Numbered from the stretch's first letter, positions 25,542 through 35,152 are shown. The stretch is DNA of 64,000 nucleotides from Microbacterium sp. MYb62 (GCF_002979475.1 NZ_PCOY01000011.1:38418-102417), one strand, 5' to 3'. Made by a program: numbers and translations. Notes: generated by a model not told the origin, from the letters alone.

Positions 25542-26285
25542 TCAGGGGGCGAGCGGTCCGAGGAATCCCTCGAGATCTCGGGTGACCTCCGCGTGCATCT
25601 CCTCGGTCGAGATCGTCGGGGTGCCGTCGCCGTCCTGGGGTCCGTAGTCGCCGAACGACGCGTGCGACGCCCCCTCGATCTCGACCATCTCTGCGTCGGC
25701 CGGCAGCTGGTCGCGCGCATCGGCGATCTTCTCCGGCGTGGACAGCCCGTCCTCGCTGCCGGAGAGGCTGAGGACCGGCAGGCCGCTATCCGAAAGATCG
25801 TTCGCGCAATAGGAGGCGAACAGGACGAGCGCATCGGCGTCAGCGGCGAGCTGGCACGCGCGCACGCCACCCAGGGAGTGTCCGCCGACGCCCCAGACGT
25901 CGATCTCCGGAGCGGCCGAGGTGAAGGAGCCGAGCCCCCGAGGGTCGAAGAACGCCAGATTCAGCCAGGGACGCGTGATCACGACGGTCACGCCGTCTTC
26001 CGCGAGTCCCTGCAGGATGGCGGCGTAGGCCCAGGGGTCGACCTTGGCGCCGGGGATGAAGACCAGACCGACATCGGAATCGCCGTCGGCGGGGGCGAGC
26101 ACGATGCCCTGGTCGGCGTCCGTCACGGTGATCGCGGGGTTCTCCTGCACCGTCGCCAGAGGGCCCGGCTCCGCGGGCATCACGCCGATCTGCGTCCAGG
26201 CGAGGACGCCACCCACGGCGAGGACCAGGATGATCGCGACGCTCAACAGAACGCGTCTCAGTGTCCGGCGAGGCTTCTTCTGCAC
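25542..26285 (-). CDS. Membrane-anchored alpha/beta hydrolase
   Basis: 247 residues, GTG start. Basic start (QKKPRRTLRR) then one hydrophobic helix at about 10-31, so probably secreted or membrane-anchored. The alpha/beta-hydrolase domain follows with FIPGAKVDPWAY (oxyanion region), nucleophile elbow GVGGHSLGG, SGSEDGLSTP carrying the likely acid Asp, and IEGASHASFG carrying the catalytic His. The substrate is unknown. A TAGCGT box 6 nt upstream overlaps the stop of the epimerase gene. Confidence 0.85.
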   Translation of the reverse strand: MQKKPRRTLRRVLLSVAIILVLAVGGVLAWTQIGVMPAEPGPLATVQENPAITVTDADQGIVLAPADGDSDVGLVFIPGAKVDPWAYAAILQGLAEDGVTVVITRPWLNLAFFDPRGLGSFTSAAPEIDVWGVGGHSLGGVRACQLAADADALVLFASYCANDLSDSGLPVLSLSGSEDGLSTPEKIADARDQLPADAEMVEIEGASHASFGDYGPQDGDGTPTISTEEMHAEVTRDLEGFLGPLAP

Positions 26286-26291
26286 GGGTCA

Positions 26292-26297
26292 ACGCTA
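26292..26297 (-). promoter_or_regulatory. Leaderless -10 box for the alpha/beta hydrolase, sharing the upstream stop codon
   Basis: TAGCGT on the minus strand, 6 nt before the GTG at 26285. The TAG is also the stop codon of the epimerase gene (26297-26295). Confidence 0.55.
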
Positions 26298-27260
26298 CTC
26301 CGCGTCGCGTCGGTCGCCGACGACCGCGGGGTGCGTGCGCAGATACTCCTCGAAAGCCTCCCGTGTGGTGCGCTGCGGCGTGAAGCCGAACTCGTCCTTC
26401 AGCCGGCTGTTCGCCAGAACGGGCCGGTATCGCAGGAACGGGACCTTCTCCGGGCCGTGCGCCGTGAGACCCAGCCGCCGCCCGACGCGCAGGGCGGTCG
26501 ACAGCGCCCACGCCGGGATCACGAGCTGCGGCTTGCCGAGGCGCCGTGCGATCTCCGGGACGGTCATGCGTCCGTCCCCCGCGACATTGAAGATGCCCGC
26601 AGGGCCATCGGTCGCAGCCCGCACCATGGCCGCGGCGACGTCGTCCACCCAGATGAACACGAACGGGGACTCGGACCCGGCGACGCGGAGGATCCGCCGT
26701 CCGTCCCAGAGCGCGGTGATCTGGTTGCGCACGGTGGGACCGAGGATCGTGCCGATGCGGAAGACCACCTGCTCCAGCTCCGGATGCGTCTCGCGGTGCT
26801 CGGCCAGCATCTCCTCGACCAGGCGCTTGTGCCGCGCGTAGGGGAAGGCGTCGTTGCCGCGCAGCGGCCGGTCCTCGTCGATCCCGTCGGGGTCGTCGGC
26901 GTGATAACCGTATGCCGCGCCGGAGCTGGAGACCACGATGCGGCGGACTCCCGCCTCGACGCAGGCGGCGAGCACGTTCGCCGCGCCGGTCACATCGACG
27001 CGGTATTCCTGGTCGACGTCGTGTCCCGGATTCACGATCGCCGCCAGATGCACCACGGTGTCGATGCGATGCCGGCGCAGCAGGGGTGCGATCGCCGCGG
27101 CGTCCGTGACATCCAGCACCGCATCGATGACTCCTGCGCGGGGCGCACCTGCGCGCAGATCCGCGGCCACCACGATCGCGACATCGTCGCGCGCCGCGAG
27201 AGCCGTCGCCACATGCGAGCCGAGGAAGCCGCTGCCACCCGTGATCAGCACCCTGCTCAT
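26295..27260 (-). CDS. NAD-dependent epimerase/dehydratase (extended SDR)
   Basis: 321 residues. N-terminal cofactor site ITGGSGFLGSHVA, VVHLAAIVNPG, Ser in IVVSSSGAAYG, and catalytic PYARHK (YxxxK). The C-terminal part (IFNVAGDGRMTVPEIARRLG) is as in sugar epimerases and 3-beta-hydroxysteroid-dehydrogenase-like proteins. It is the third gene of a tight operon with an FMO and a BASS transporter; its ATG shares one base with the BASS stop (TGATG). The substrate is unknown. The company of a BASS carrier and a monooxygenase hints at a steroid- or terpenoid-like acid, but this is only inference. Confidence 0.85.
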   Translation of the reverse strand: MSRVLITGGSGFLGSHVATALAARDDVAIVVAADLRAGAPRAGVIDAVLDVTDAAAIAPLLRRHRIDTVVHLAAIVNPGHDVDQEYRVDVTGAANVLAACVEAGVRRIVVSSSGAAYGYHADDPDGIDEDRPLRGNDAFPYARHKRLVEEMLAEHRETHPELEQVVFRIGTILGPTVRNQITALWDGRRILRVAGSESPFVFIWVDDVAAAMVRAATDGPAGIFNVAGDGRMTVPEIARRLGKPQLVIPAWALSTALRVGRRLGLTAHGPEKVPFLRYRPVLANSRLKDEFGFTPQRTTREAFEEYLRTHPAVVGDRRDAE

Positions 27261-28210
27261 CAGGTGGCCTCGACGGGCGTGCGGCCGCCGGCGTCGCCGG
27301 ACGCCGATCCGGTGCGCCTCCTGGTGTGACGGGCCCAGAGACCGGCGAGGACGAGCCCGGCGATGATGTCCCAGATGCCCCACCATCCGGCGACGATGGC
27401 CATGCCGCCGAGCCCGTCGAAGAACAGGAACACCAGGCCGAGCCCGAGACCCGCGTTGCGGATGCCCACCTCGAACGTCATGGCCTTGCGCTCGCGGGTG
27501 CCGAGACCGCCGACCACGGCCGTGCCGTAGCCGAGGGCCAGAGCGACGGCGTCGTGCACCGCCACCACGAGCAGGATGATCCCGAGGACCTGGATGAACA
27601 CCGCCCAGTTGCCGATCAGCGCGGCGATGATGAAGCCGAGCAGGGCGATCAGGCTGAACCACTTCACGAACGGCTGCACGCGCGCGCTGAAACGGGGCGC
27701 CTTCGCCCGCAGGAGCAGCCCGAGTGCGAACGGCAGTCCCACGATCAGGAAGATCTCCAGCAGCATCCGCCACGGATCGAGGGAGATGTCCCGCAGCAGG
27801 GTGCGTGCCGTCGGATGGAGCGAGGCCCAGAACGTGATGCTGAGCGGCATCGCCACGATGTAGATCAGGTTCCCCACCGCGGTGAGCGACACCGAGAGGG
27901 CGACGTTGCCGCCCGCGCGATGCGTGAGCACCTGCGAGATGTTCCCCGGCGGGCAGCAGGCCACGAGCAGCATCCCCAGCGCCATCGACGGCGGCACGGG
28001 CAGCACGAGAGTCAGCAGGAACGTCGCGATCGGCAGCAGGAGCAGCTGGGCGAGGATGGCGATCGCGAACGGTTTCGGATGCCTCGCCACGACGCGGAAG
28101 TCGCTCGGTGAGGTGTCCAGCGCGATGCCGAACATGATCAGGCCGAGCACGACGTTCAGGATCGTGAGCGTTCCCGGTGTGAAGGAGAGGACCACGTCGT
28201 CGACGTTCAT
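27260..28210 (-). CDS. Bile acid:sodium symporter (BASS) family transporter
   Basis: 316 residues with about nine to ten membrane helices. Family features include GLIMFGIALDTSPSDFR (GxxMFxxG-type), LLVACCPPGNISQVLT (helix-crossing region near the Na sites) and TFEVGIRNAGLGLGLVF. BASS proteins take up organic anions (bile acids, pantoate, 2-keto acids) with sodium. It starts within the FMO stop (4-nt overlap) and ends on the epimerase ATG, so the three proteins are made together. The cargo is not known. Confidence 0.92.
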   Translation of the reverse strand: MNVDDVVLSFTPGTLTILNVVLGLIMFGIALDTSPSDFRVVARHPKPFAIAILAQLLLLPIATFLLTLVLPVPPSMALGMLLVACCPPGNISQVLTHRAGGNVALSVSLTAVGNLIYIVAMPLSITFWASLHPTARTLLRDISLDPWRMLLEIFLIVGLPFALGLLLRAKAPRFSARVQPFVKWFSLIALLGFIIAALIGNWAVFIQVLGIILLVVAVHDAVALALGYGTAVVGGLGTRERKAMTFEVGIRNAGLGLGLVFLFFDGLGGMAIVAGWWGIWDIIAGLVLAGLWARHTRRRTGSASGDAGGRTPVEAT

Positions 28211-29499
28211 GCCGACACCTCCAGCGCGTCCTTCTCGTGCCGTACGGCCCCGCGGTAGGCGTCCTTGTTGACGTAGTAGGCCATCCGTTCGAGGCCGAGA
28301 TAGTGGTAGCCGCCGGTCACGTCGGGCCAGGCTGTGCCCGTGACCCTGTCGCGGAAGCGTGCGGCGCGCGCGGGGTCGTTCTCGGCGGCGTCGAGGTACG
28401 CGGCGAGCAGGTCGGCCTGCTCGTACCGCCCCTGCCAACCGATGCCGGAGGCCTCGATCATGCCCATCACGTAGAGGCCGTTGAACGACGACGGGAAGAC
28501 ATTCAGGAACAGCCGAGGCGAGGCGCCCTGCCAATGCAGGTGCGTGCGGTCGACGAACGGATAGTCGAGGGTGTATCCGGTGGCGAGCAGCACGAGGTCG
28601 TACTCGTCGGCGCTGCCGTCTCGGAACCGCACCGTCGCCCCGTCGAAGCGATCGATGTCCGGGCGGATGCGCAGATCGCCCTGGCCGAGGTGGTTCAGGA
28701 TGAGGGTGTTCACGATGGGGTGCGACTCGTAGATGCGGTAGTCGGGCTTCGGGAACCCGAAGCGCACCGGGTCGCCCGTGAAGGCGCGCAGCACCCGGCT
28801 GTCGACCGCCTGCTTGAGGCGCGCGGGGAGGGGGCGTCCCTGGTTGAGCGTGTCGCTGGGCCGGCCGAACAGGTAGCGCGGCACGAAGTAGTACCCGCGC
28901 CGGACGCTCATGTCCACGGACTCCGCGTGATGGACGGCATCCACGGCGATGTCGCACCCGGAGTTCCCGGCACCGATGAGGAGCACCCTCCGGCCCTTCA
29001 GCTGCTCCGGCGACTTGTAGGCGCTGGTGTGCAGCAGTTCGCCGGTGAACTCGCCGCGGAACGTCGGCACGTTCGGTTCGGCGAGGGTGCCGTTCGCGAG
29101 CACGACGCCGGCGTACCAGCGGGTCTCCTCGCCCTCGGGGCCCGCACTCGTGAGATCCCAGCCGCCGTCACGCGGTTCGAGCCGGGTGACGCCCGTGTCG
29201 AAACGGAACAGCTCGGTGAGGCCGAAGTGGTCGGCGTACTCCTGGAAGTACTCCCGCAGCACCCGGTGACCCGGGTAGTCCACGTGCGACCGCATCGGGA
29301 ACTCGGCGAACTCCGTCGTCGTGCGCGACGAGATCAGGTGCGCGGATTCATACATCGTGCTGCGCGGATTGCGGATGTCCCACAGGCCGCCGACGCCGTG
29401 CGAGGCCTCGTATCCGTCCACGGTGATGCCGCGCTTCTGCAATGCGCGCGCCGCGGAGAGGCCCGATGGGCCCGCACCGATCACGGCGTATCTGTTCAT
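28207..29499 (-). CDS. Flavin-containing monooxygenase (FMO-like)
   Basis: 430 residues. FAD site VIGAGPSGLSAA at the N-terminus, the FMO fingerprint F-x-G-x5-H-x3-Y (FRGEFTGELLHTSAY) and the NADPH site LLIGAGNSGCDIA. The LATGYTLDYPF stretch is typical of FMO and Baeyer-Villiger relatives. It oxygenates soft nucleophiles or ketones using NADPH and O2. It is the first gene of the FMO/BASS/epimerase operon. The ATG at 29499 is chosen over a long upstream extension that runs into mtlD. Confidence 0.9.
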   Translation of the reverse strand: MNRYAVIGAGPSGLSAARALQKRGITVDGYEASHGVGGLWDIRNPRSTMYESAHLISSRTTTEFAEFPMRSHVDYPGHRVLREYFQEYADHFGLTELFRFDTGVTRLEPRDGGWDLTSAGPEGEETRWYAGVVLANGTLAEPNVPTFRGEFTGELLHTSAYKSPEQLKGRRVLLIGAGNSGCDIAVDAVHHAESVDMSVRRGYYFVPRYLFGRPSDTLNQGRPLPARLKQAVDSRVLRAFTGDPVRFGFPKPDYRIYESHPIVNTLILNHLGQGDLRIRPDIDRFDGATVRFRDGSADEYDLVLLATGYTLDYPFVDRTHLHWQGASPRLFLNVFPSSFNGLYVMGMIEASGIGWQGRYEQADLLAAYLDAAENDPARAARFRDRVTGTAWPDVTGGYHYLGLERMAYYVNKDAYRGAVRHEKDALEVSA

Positions 29500-29525
29500 G
29501 CTGCTCCCCGCACGTCGCTGTGCTC

Positions 29526-29570
29526 GAAAAACGCCCCCGCCCACCGATCGTATCGGGTGGGCGGGGGCGT
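29526..29570 (-). terminator. Rho-independent terminator of the mannitol PTS operon
   Basis: A 15-bp GC stem (ACGCCCCCGCCCACC at 29531-29545 pairing with 29556-29570) is followed on the minus strand by a run of U, starting 15 nt after the mtlD stop. It is the most classical terminator in the window. Confidence 0.92.
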
Positions 29571-29585
29571 CGGAGAGCGGGCCCG

Positions 29586-30743
29586 TCAGGCGGCCCCGAG
29601 GTGCTGCTGACGTGCCGCGACAGCGTCTCGGATCAGCGGGAACAGCGGGTGCTCGGGGTCGAGGCTCGTCGTGCGTGTCGTGAATCCCGACGGCTCTTCC
29701 GTCCGCAGCAGCTGCTGCAGTTCGACCGACTGCTCGTCGGTCGGATCGTCGAACTCTAGCGCTGCGGACACGGCGGCGACCAGTGCCGCGGTCGGCAGTC
29801 CACGTTCCGCGGCCATCGACGCCGGACCCACGAAGCGCTCGTGTCGCGAGATCTTGCGCAGCGGCTGGCGCCCCACCCTCTGCACGGTGTCGACGAGCGC
29901 CGGGTTGCGGAACCGGTCGAGGATCGTGGCGCGGTAGGTCGCGAGGTCGGCGGGATCGAACCCGTGCTCGGCGACCAGCACGGCGGATGTCTCCTCCAGT
30001 GCCGCCGACACGCTCGCCGCGATATCGGGATCGGCCAGGGCATCCGAGATGCGTTCGATGCCCGCGCGCGCTCCGAAGTACGCGGTGGCGGCGTGGCCCG
30101 TGTTCACCGTGAAGAGCTTGCGTTCGATGTACGGCGCGAGGTTCTCGACGAAGTGCGCGCCGGGGATGTTCGGGAGCACACCGCCGAACGGGACGGACTC
30201 GATCGCCCATTCGAAGTAGGGCTCGACCGTGACGTCGACCCCCGCTCCCTCCGGCTGTGCCGGCACGATGCGGTCGACGGCGGTGTTCGCGAAGATCGCT
30301 CGGGCGAGCAGCGTCTCGGCATCGCCTCCCGCGGCCGTGATGATCTCCCTGCGCAGCAGATCGGTGGCGCCGATCGCGTTCTCGCACGCCATCACCTGCA
30401 GCGGTGCGGCGTCAGGGGAGCGGAGCGCGAGGCCGGCGACGATCGACGGGGCGACGAAGCGCAGCACGGTCGGCCCGACCGCGGTGGTGACGACGTCGGC
30501 TGACGCGACCTCCTCCGCCACGGCGGCGGGATCGGTGCGGCTGTTCACGGCACGGAAGCCGGTGACGACGTGATCGGTCCCTCCGGGGCCGGCTTCGTGC
30601 ACGGTGTACGAGTCGACCGCGTTGATCGCATCGACCAGCGCATCGGCGACGTCCGAGAACACGACCTCGTACCCGCCCTCGCGAAGCAGCAGACCGACGA
30701 ACCCGCGCCCGATGTTGCCCGCCCCGAAGTGGACCGCCTTCAT
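29586..30743 (-). CDS. mtlD: Mannitol-1-phosphate 5-dehydrogenase
   Basis: 385 residues, the normal MtlD length. NAD site [16 protein letters not shown] at the N-terminus; [24 protein letters not shown] and the [16 protein letters not shown] catalytic segment. It oxidises mannitol-1-phosphate from the PTS to fructose-6-phosphate. Last gene of the six-gene operon, overlapping mtlF by 4 nt and followed by a strong terminator. Confidence 0.95.
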   Translation of the reverse strand: MKAVHFGAGNIGRGFVGLLLREGGYEVVFSDVADALVDAINAVDSYTVHEAGPGGTDHVVTGFRAVNSRTDPAAVAEEVASADVVTTAVGPTVLRFVAPSIVAGLALRSPDAAPLQVMACENAIGATDLLRREIITAAGGDAETLLARAIFANTAVDRIVPAQPEGAGVDVTVEPYFEWAIESVPFGGVLPNIPGAHFVENLAPYIERKLFTVNTGHAATAYFGARAGIERISDALADPDIAASVSAALEETSAVLVAEHGFDPADLATYRATILDRFRNPALVDTVQRVGRQPLRKISRHERFVGPASMAAERGLPTAALVAAVSAALEFDDPTDEQSVELQQLLRTEEPSGFTTRTTSLDPEHPLFPLIRDAVAARQQHLGAA

Positions 30744-31174
30744 CCTTCGTTCACCTCCGCGAGCAGGGCGTAGAGCTCCTCCGCGGTCTGCACGGCGGAG
30801 AGCCGGGCGACGTCGTCCTCCTCGGAGAACAGGATCGCGATCCGGGAGAGGATCTCCAGGTGCTCGTCGCCGACTCCGGCGATACCGATCACGAACGTCG
30901 CCGGGTCGCCAGCCCAGTCGACACCGCCGTCGTAGCGGACGACGGACAGGGCGGAGGCGAGGATCGCGTCCTTCGCGTCGTTGGTGCCGTGCGGGATCGC
31001 CAGTCCGTTGCCCATGAAGGTCGACACGGTCTCCTCGCGCTGACGCATCGCATCGACGTAGGCCGGGGTGACGGCTCCGGCGGCGACGAGGATGTTTGTC
31101 GCCTCCTGGAGCGCATCGTCCCGCGTCGCGCCTCCCGGGTGGATGCGGACCTGTTCGGGGGTGAGAACGCTCAT
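30740..31174 (-). CDS. mtlF: PTS mannitol-type EIIA
   Basis: 144 residues, PTS_EIIA_2 (fructose/mannitol) family. The phosphorylated His62 lies in [12 protein letters not shown]. It passes phosphate from HPr to the IIB domain of MtlA. EIIA is a separate protein here, as in many Gram-positives, not a C-terminal domain of MtlA. It overlaps mtlA and mtlD by 4 nt each. Confidence 0.94.
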   Translation of the reverse strand: MSVLTPEQVRIHPGGATRDDALQEATNILVAAGAVTPAYVDAMRQREETVSTFMGNGLAIPHGTNDAKDAILASALSVVRYDGGVDWAGDPATFVIGIAGVGDEHLEILSRIAILFSEEDDVARLSAVQTAEELYALLAEVNEG

Positions 31175-32805
31175 TCTGCTTCCTTTCGCTGCTCGCGCAC
31201 CATCTCGACGACCTCTTCGTACTTGGGCGAGTTCATGAAGTTGTCGACCGACACGTGGACCGAGTTCGGCGACTTCGCGGTGGCGCGCTCGGTGAGCTGC
31301 TGCTGCGTGATCACCACGTCGGCTGTGCCGTCGAGGTTCGCGATCGCCTGGTTGGTGACCGTGATGTCCTCGATGCCGGCCTTCTTGAGCTTGTTGCGCA
31401 GCACGCTGGCGCCCATGGCGGACGAGCCCATGCCGGCGTCGCAGGCGAACACGATGCGCTCGATGGGCGCGGCGGCGACCACCGTCGTGCTCGGGGCGGC
31501 AGCGGCCTCGGGAGCCGCGGTCGCGGTCGACGTGCGCAGCGCGTCCATCGCGGCGGAGGACTTGCCCTTGTTCGCCTCGGTCTGCGCGATCGCGGCGCCG
31601 AAGGCATCGCCCTCCGCAGCCAGGTCGCGCTTGCGCGAAGCCCGCAGGATTACACCGGTGATGAGGAAGGTGACGGTCGCGGCGATGATGACCGACAGAT
31701 ACACGACCATCACGTTGCCGACGCCGGCGCCGAGGGCCGCGAAGGTCACGGCGATGATGCTGCCGGGAGCCGCGGGGAACGCCAGGCCGCCGCCGAGGAC
31801 CATGTTCGTGGTGACTCCGGCCGCGCCACCCGCGATGAGCGCGAGGATCGTGGTGGGCTTGCTGAGCGCATACGGGAAGTAGATCTCGTGGATGCCGCCG
31901 AAGAACTGGATGATGGCCGCACCCGGTGCCGAGCCCTTCGCAGCGCCGACGCCGAAGAAGCTGAAGGCGAGCAGCAGGCCGAGGCCGGGGCCGGGGTTCG
32001 CCTCGATGAGGAACAGGATCGACTTGCCGGTCTCCGCCGCCTGCTCGATGCCGAGCGGGGTGAAGACGCCGTGGTTGATGGCGTTGTTCAGGAACAGCAC
32101 CTTCGCCGGCTCGACGATGATCGACACGAGCGGCAGCAGCTGCAGCGTGACGAGCCAGTCGACGGCAGCGCCGAGTGCGGCGCTGATGCCGAGCATGACC
32201 GGGCCGAAGGCGAAGAAGCCGATGATCGCGAGGATCATGCCGAGGATGCCGGCGGAGAAGTTGTTCACCAGCATCTCGAAGCCTGGGCGGATCTTGCCGT
32301 CCCAGATGCTGTCGACCTTCTTCATGATCCAGGCGGCGAGCGGACCCATGATCATGGCGCCCAGGAACATCGGGATGTTGGTGCCCACGATCACGCCGAC
32401 GGTCGCGATCGAGGCGACCACGCCGCCGCGCTCCCCGTAGACCATGCGGCCGGCGGTGTTGGCGATCAGCAGAGGAAGCAGGTAGGTGACCATCGGGCCG
32501 ACGAGGCCGACGTAGGCGAGGATGTTGCCGTCGGCACTCTCGGCCACCGAGGTCATGGCGCCCTGCCAGCCGATGATGACGGAGTCGCCGCCGCCGCCGA
32601 GGATCTCGGACACTCCGGCCCAGTGCCAGCCGAACGGGCTCTCGGCGCCGAAGAATCCCTTGGGGATGAAGAGCATCGTGATGAAGCCCCAGGCGATGAA
32701 GGCCGCGATGTTGGGCATGATCATGCCTGAGAGGAATGTGCCGAAGCGCTGCACTCCGACACGGAGGCCGCCGGGTCTGGTGGCGGCAGGTGACGTCGTC
32801 GTCAT
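31171..32805 (-). CDS. mtlA: PTS mannitol transporter EIICB
   Basis: 544 residues. The N-terminal IIC domain (about 1-380) starts [23 protein letters not shown] and contains [11 protein letters not shown] and [14 protein letters not shown], typical of mannitol IIC. After an Ala/Thr-rich linker, the IIB domain (from about 445) reads [16 protein letters not shown] with phosphorylated Cys455. It imports mannitol and phosphorylates it. 4-nt overlaps on both sides tie it to EI and EIIA. Confidence 0.96.
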   Translation of the reverse strand: MTTTSPAATRPGGLRVGVQRFGTFLSGMIMPNIAAFIAWGFITMLFIPKGFFGAESPFGWHWAGVSEILGGGGDSVIIGWQGAMTSVAESADGNILAYVGLVGPMVTYLLPLLIANTAGRMVYGERGGVVASIATVGVIVGTNIPMFLGAMIMGPLAAWIMKKVDSIWDGKIRPGFEMLVNNFSAGILGMILAIIGFFAFGPVMLGISAALGAAVDWLVTLQLLPLVSIIVEPAKVLFLNNAINHGVFTPLGIEQAAETGKSILFLIEANPGPGLGLLLAFSFFGVGAAKGSAPGAAIIQFFGGIHEIYFPYALSKPTTILALIAGGAAGVTTNMVLGGGLAFPAAPGSIIAVTFAALGAGVGNVMVVYLSVIIAATVTFLITGVILRASRKRDLAAEGDAFGAAIAQTEANKGKSSAAMDALRTSTATAAPEAAAAPSTTVVAAAPIERIVFACDAGMGSSAMGASVLRNKLKKAGIEDITVTNQAIANLDGTADVVITQQQLTERATAKSPNSVHVSVDNFMNSPKYEEVVEMVREQRKEAE

Positions 32806-34487
32806 GATGTCGTCTCTTTCTTGTGGTGGGGGAGTTCCGCGGCGAGCGTCGCCACGGCGGTTCGGGCGGAGGAGGCATCGTCAGCGGCCAGGGCGGCTTC
32901 GGCGAGGCTCCGCGCCTCGGACGGGGTGCGCTCGGACAGCGCGTGACGCACATCGGCCAGGGCCGACGGCGCCATCGACAGACTCGTCGCCCCGAGACCG
33001 ACGAGCACGACAGCGAGCAGCGGGTCGGCGGCGGCCTCGCCGCAGATCCCGACCGGCTTGCCGAGACGCGCACCCGCGTCGCCGACCTCGCGCACGAGAC
33101 GGAGGACGGCAGGATGCCAGGGGTCCTGGAAGCCGGCGACGGAGCCGAGCATGCGGTCGGCCGCCATCGTGTACTGCGTGAGGTCGTTCGTGCCGATCGA
33201 GGCGAAGTCGGCGTGTGCGAGCACGCGATCGGCGAGCAGCGCGCTCGCCGGGATCTCCACCATGACGCCGGCGGTCTTCAGCCCGTATTCGCGGGCGAGC
33301 CCCGTGAAGTACACGGTCTCCTCGACGGTGGCCACCATGGGGGCCATCACCCACAGATCCGCCTCGGTGGCGGCGTCGGCTTCGGCGAGGGCGGTGAGCT
33401 GCTCGCGGAGGATGTCCTCGCTGGCACGCAGGGCTCGCAGCCCCCTGAGCCCGAGCGCCGGGTTCTCTTCGTGCGCGTCGTTGAGGAAGGCCAGCGGCTT
33501 GTCGGCGCCGGCATCCAGCATCCGGACCACGACCTTCTTGCCGGGGAATGCCGCCAGCAGCTCGCGGTACGACTCGCGCTGCTGTGCGATCGTCGGTGCC
33601 TGCGCGGAGGAGAGGAACAGGAACTCGGTGCGGAACAGCCCGACGCCCTCGGCCCCCCGAACGACCGCATCGGCCGCGTCTGCGGGCTTCCCCAGATTCG
33701 CGAGCAGCGCGACAGGCGTGCCGTCGGCGAGAGCGCCGGGAGTAGGTGGGGCGGAGTCCGCCGATTGGCGAGCGGCGGCGCGTTCGGTGGCGCGGGCCTT
33801 CTCGTCATCCGTCGGCTGGCGCGTGACGACGCCGCTGGCGGCGTCGACGATCACGGTCTCGCCCGTGGTGAGCAGCGCGCCGTCGGCGACTCCGACGATC
33901 GCGACGATTCCCTTCTCCCTGGCGAGGATCGCCGTGTGAGATGTGGGGCCGCCGTCGGAGGTGATCAGAGCGAGCACCTGATCCAGATCGAGGAGGGCGG
34001 TGTCTGCGGGGGCGAGGTCGCGTGCGACCAGGACGAACGGGTGCCCCGGGTTCGGGACGCCGGGGGCGGCGACACCGCGAAGGTGCGCGAGGACGCGCTG
34101 GGCGATGTCGTCGAGATCGGCTGCGCGCTCGCCGAGGTACCCGCCGACGGCTTCGAGGGTGGCACGGAATCCGGCGAACGCATCGTGCACGGCCCATTCC
34201 GCCGTCGAACCGGCGTCGATCCGGGCGTCGACCTCATCCTGCAGCGTCGGGTCCTCGGCGATCATCGCCTGCGCTTCGAGGACCTCCTGCGCGGACCCTC
34301 CCGCTGCCTCGCCCCGCTCGTTCAGCTCGTTCGCGACGATCGAGACCGCTTCACGCACTCGGGCCCGCTCGGCATCGGCACCCGCGGTGCTCGGCGTGTT
34401 CTCCGGGGCGGGCATCGCCTCGGCCATGCGGATGATCGGTCCCTGGGCGACCCCGAGACCGATCCCGACCCCGCGCAGCTCGCTCAT
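32802..34487 (-). CDS. ptsI: PEP-protein phosphotransferase (PTS enzyme I)
   Basis: 561 residues. Enzyme I transfers phosphate from PEP to HPr. The phospho-His loop GGPTSHTAILARE gives His184. The PEP-binding barrel shows GLFRTEFLFL, MLDAGADKPLAF, ASIGTNDLTQYTMAADR and GICGEAAADP. It is normally a housekeeping gene; here it sits inside the mannitol operon between HPr and MtlA with 4-nt overlaps. The N-terminal HPr-binding helices are slightly short but intact. Confidence 0.95.
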   Translation of the reverse strand: MSELRGVGIGLGVAQGPIIRMAEAMPAPENTPSTAGADAERARVREAVSIVANELNERGEAAGGSAQEVLEAQAMIAEDPTLQDEVDARIDAGSTAEWAVHDAFAGFRATLEAVGGYLGERAADLDDIAQRVLAHLRGVAAPGVPNPGHPFVLVARDLAPADTALLDLDQVLALITSDGGPTSHTAILAREKGIVAIVGVADGALLTTGETVIVDAASGVVTRQPTDDEKARATERAAARQSADSAPPTPGALADGTPVALLANLGKPADAADAVVRGAEGVGLFRTEFLFLSSAQAPTIAQQRESYRELLAAFPGKKVVVRMLDAGADKPLAFLNDAHEENPALGLRGLRALRASEDILREQLTALAEADAATEADLWVMAPMVATVEETVYFTGLAREYGLKTAGVMVEIPASALLADRVLAHADFASIGTNDLTQYTMAADRMLGSVAGFQDPWHPAVLRLVREVGDAGARLGKPVGICGEAAADPLLAVVLVGLGATSLSMAPSALADVRHALSERTPSEARSLAEAALAADDASSARTAVATLAAELPHHKKETTS

Positions 34488-34765
34488 CCGGCGGCGTCCT
34501 GATCGTGGTCGGTCGTGAGGAGCTCGGTGAGCGTGTCGAGAACGCTCTCGGCGCCATCGCCGTCAGCCGTGAGGGTCACGTAGTCGCCGTACTCGATGGC
34601 GAGGGCGATGACGCCGAGGATGCTGGCGGCATTCACCGGCTTGCCCGAGTCCTTGGCGATCGTCACGGGGATGCCGGACTCCTTCGCCGCCTGTGCGAAG
34701 AGCTTCGCCGGGCGAGCGTGCAATCCGTGGGAGGAGCCGATCCGGACGGTGCGGGTGGCGGTCAT
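34484..34765 (-). CDS. ptsH: HPr phosphocarrier protein (first copy)
   Basis: 93 residues. The active-site segment SSHGLHARPAK has His16; the second segment AASILGVIALAIEYGD carries the Ser used by HPr kinase in firmicutes. GAAAGGAA precedes the ATG. It overlaps both EIIB and EI genes by 4 nt. The short acidic tail (TTDHDQDAAG) is unusual but harmless. Confidence 0.93.
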   Translation of the reverse strand: MTATRTVRIGSSHGLHARPAKLFAQAAKESGIPVTIAKDSGKPVNAASILGVIALAIEYGDYVTLTADGDGAESVLDTLTELLTTDHDQDAAG

Positions 34766-35079
34766 GATGTTCCTTTCGGGGTGTCGCCGGCGGCGGCGAG
34801 GATCGATCGGGCGAAGACGAGGGTGCGCGAGCCGTCGCGGTCGGCGAAGACGTCGTCCGGGAGCACGGCGACCGGTGCGCCCGCGGTGACTCTGATGGCG
34901 TCGAGGCGGTCGCTCAGATGGGGGCCGACGAGGACGAGGTCGTGGTCGGAGCCGGCGACGGAGCTCTCCATGCCTGCTGACGCATCCCAGTCGAGGCCTG
35001 CTGCGGCCGCCGCGCTGCGGAGCCGCTGTGCGACGAACGTGCTCGACGCGCCAGCGCCGCACACCACGAGAATCCTCAT
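34762..35079 (-). CDS. Stand-alone PTS EIIB-like protein (lactose/cellobiose-type)
   Basis: 105 residues, first gene of the operon. MRILVVCGAGASSTF places the phosphorylatable Cys at residue 7 in the CxxGxSS loop of PTS_IIB (lactose/cellobiose-type fold). AGGAAGGG lies about 10 nt before the ATG. MtlA already has its own IIB domain, so this protein has no obvious IIC partner here. It may serve another permease or act as a phosphorylation-dependent regulator partner. It overlaps HPr by 4 nt. Confidence 0.8.
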   Translation of the reverse strand: MRILVVCGAGASSTFVAQRLRSAAAAAGLDWDASAGMESSVAGSDHDLVLVGPHLSDRLDAIRVTAGAPVAVLPDDVFADRDGSRTLVFARSILAAAGDTPKGTS

Positions 35080-35152
35080 CGATGCCCACCCTTCCTGAGA
35101 ACAGTCTGGGAACCGCTGAGGGGTCCGCGCCAACACGTTCCTTTCCGCCCCT

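Noticed and set aside
28211..28957. Upstream extension of the BASS transporter reading frame
   Set aside because: It lies within the FMO gene in another frame and is Arg/Pro-rich. The transporter starts at 28210 with a 4-nt overlap.
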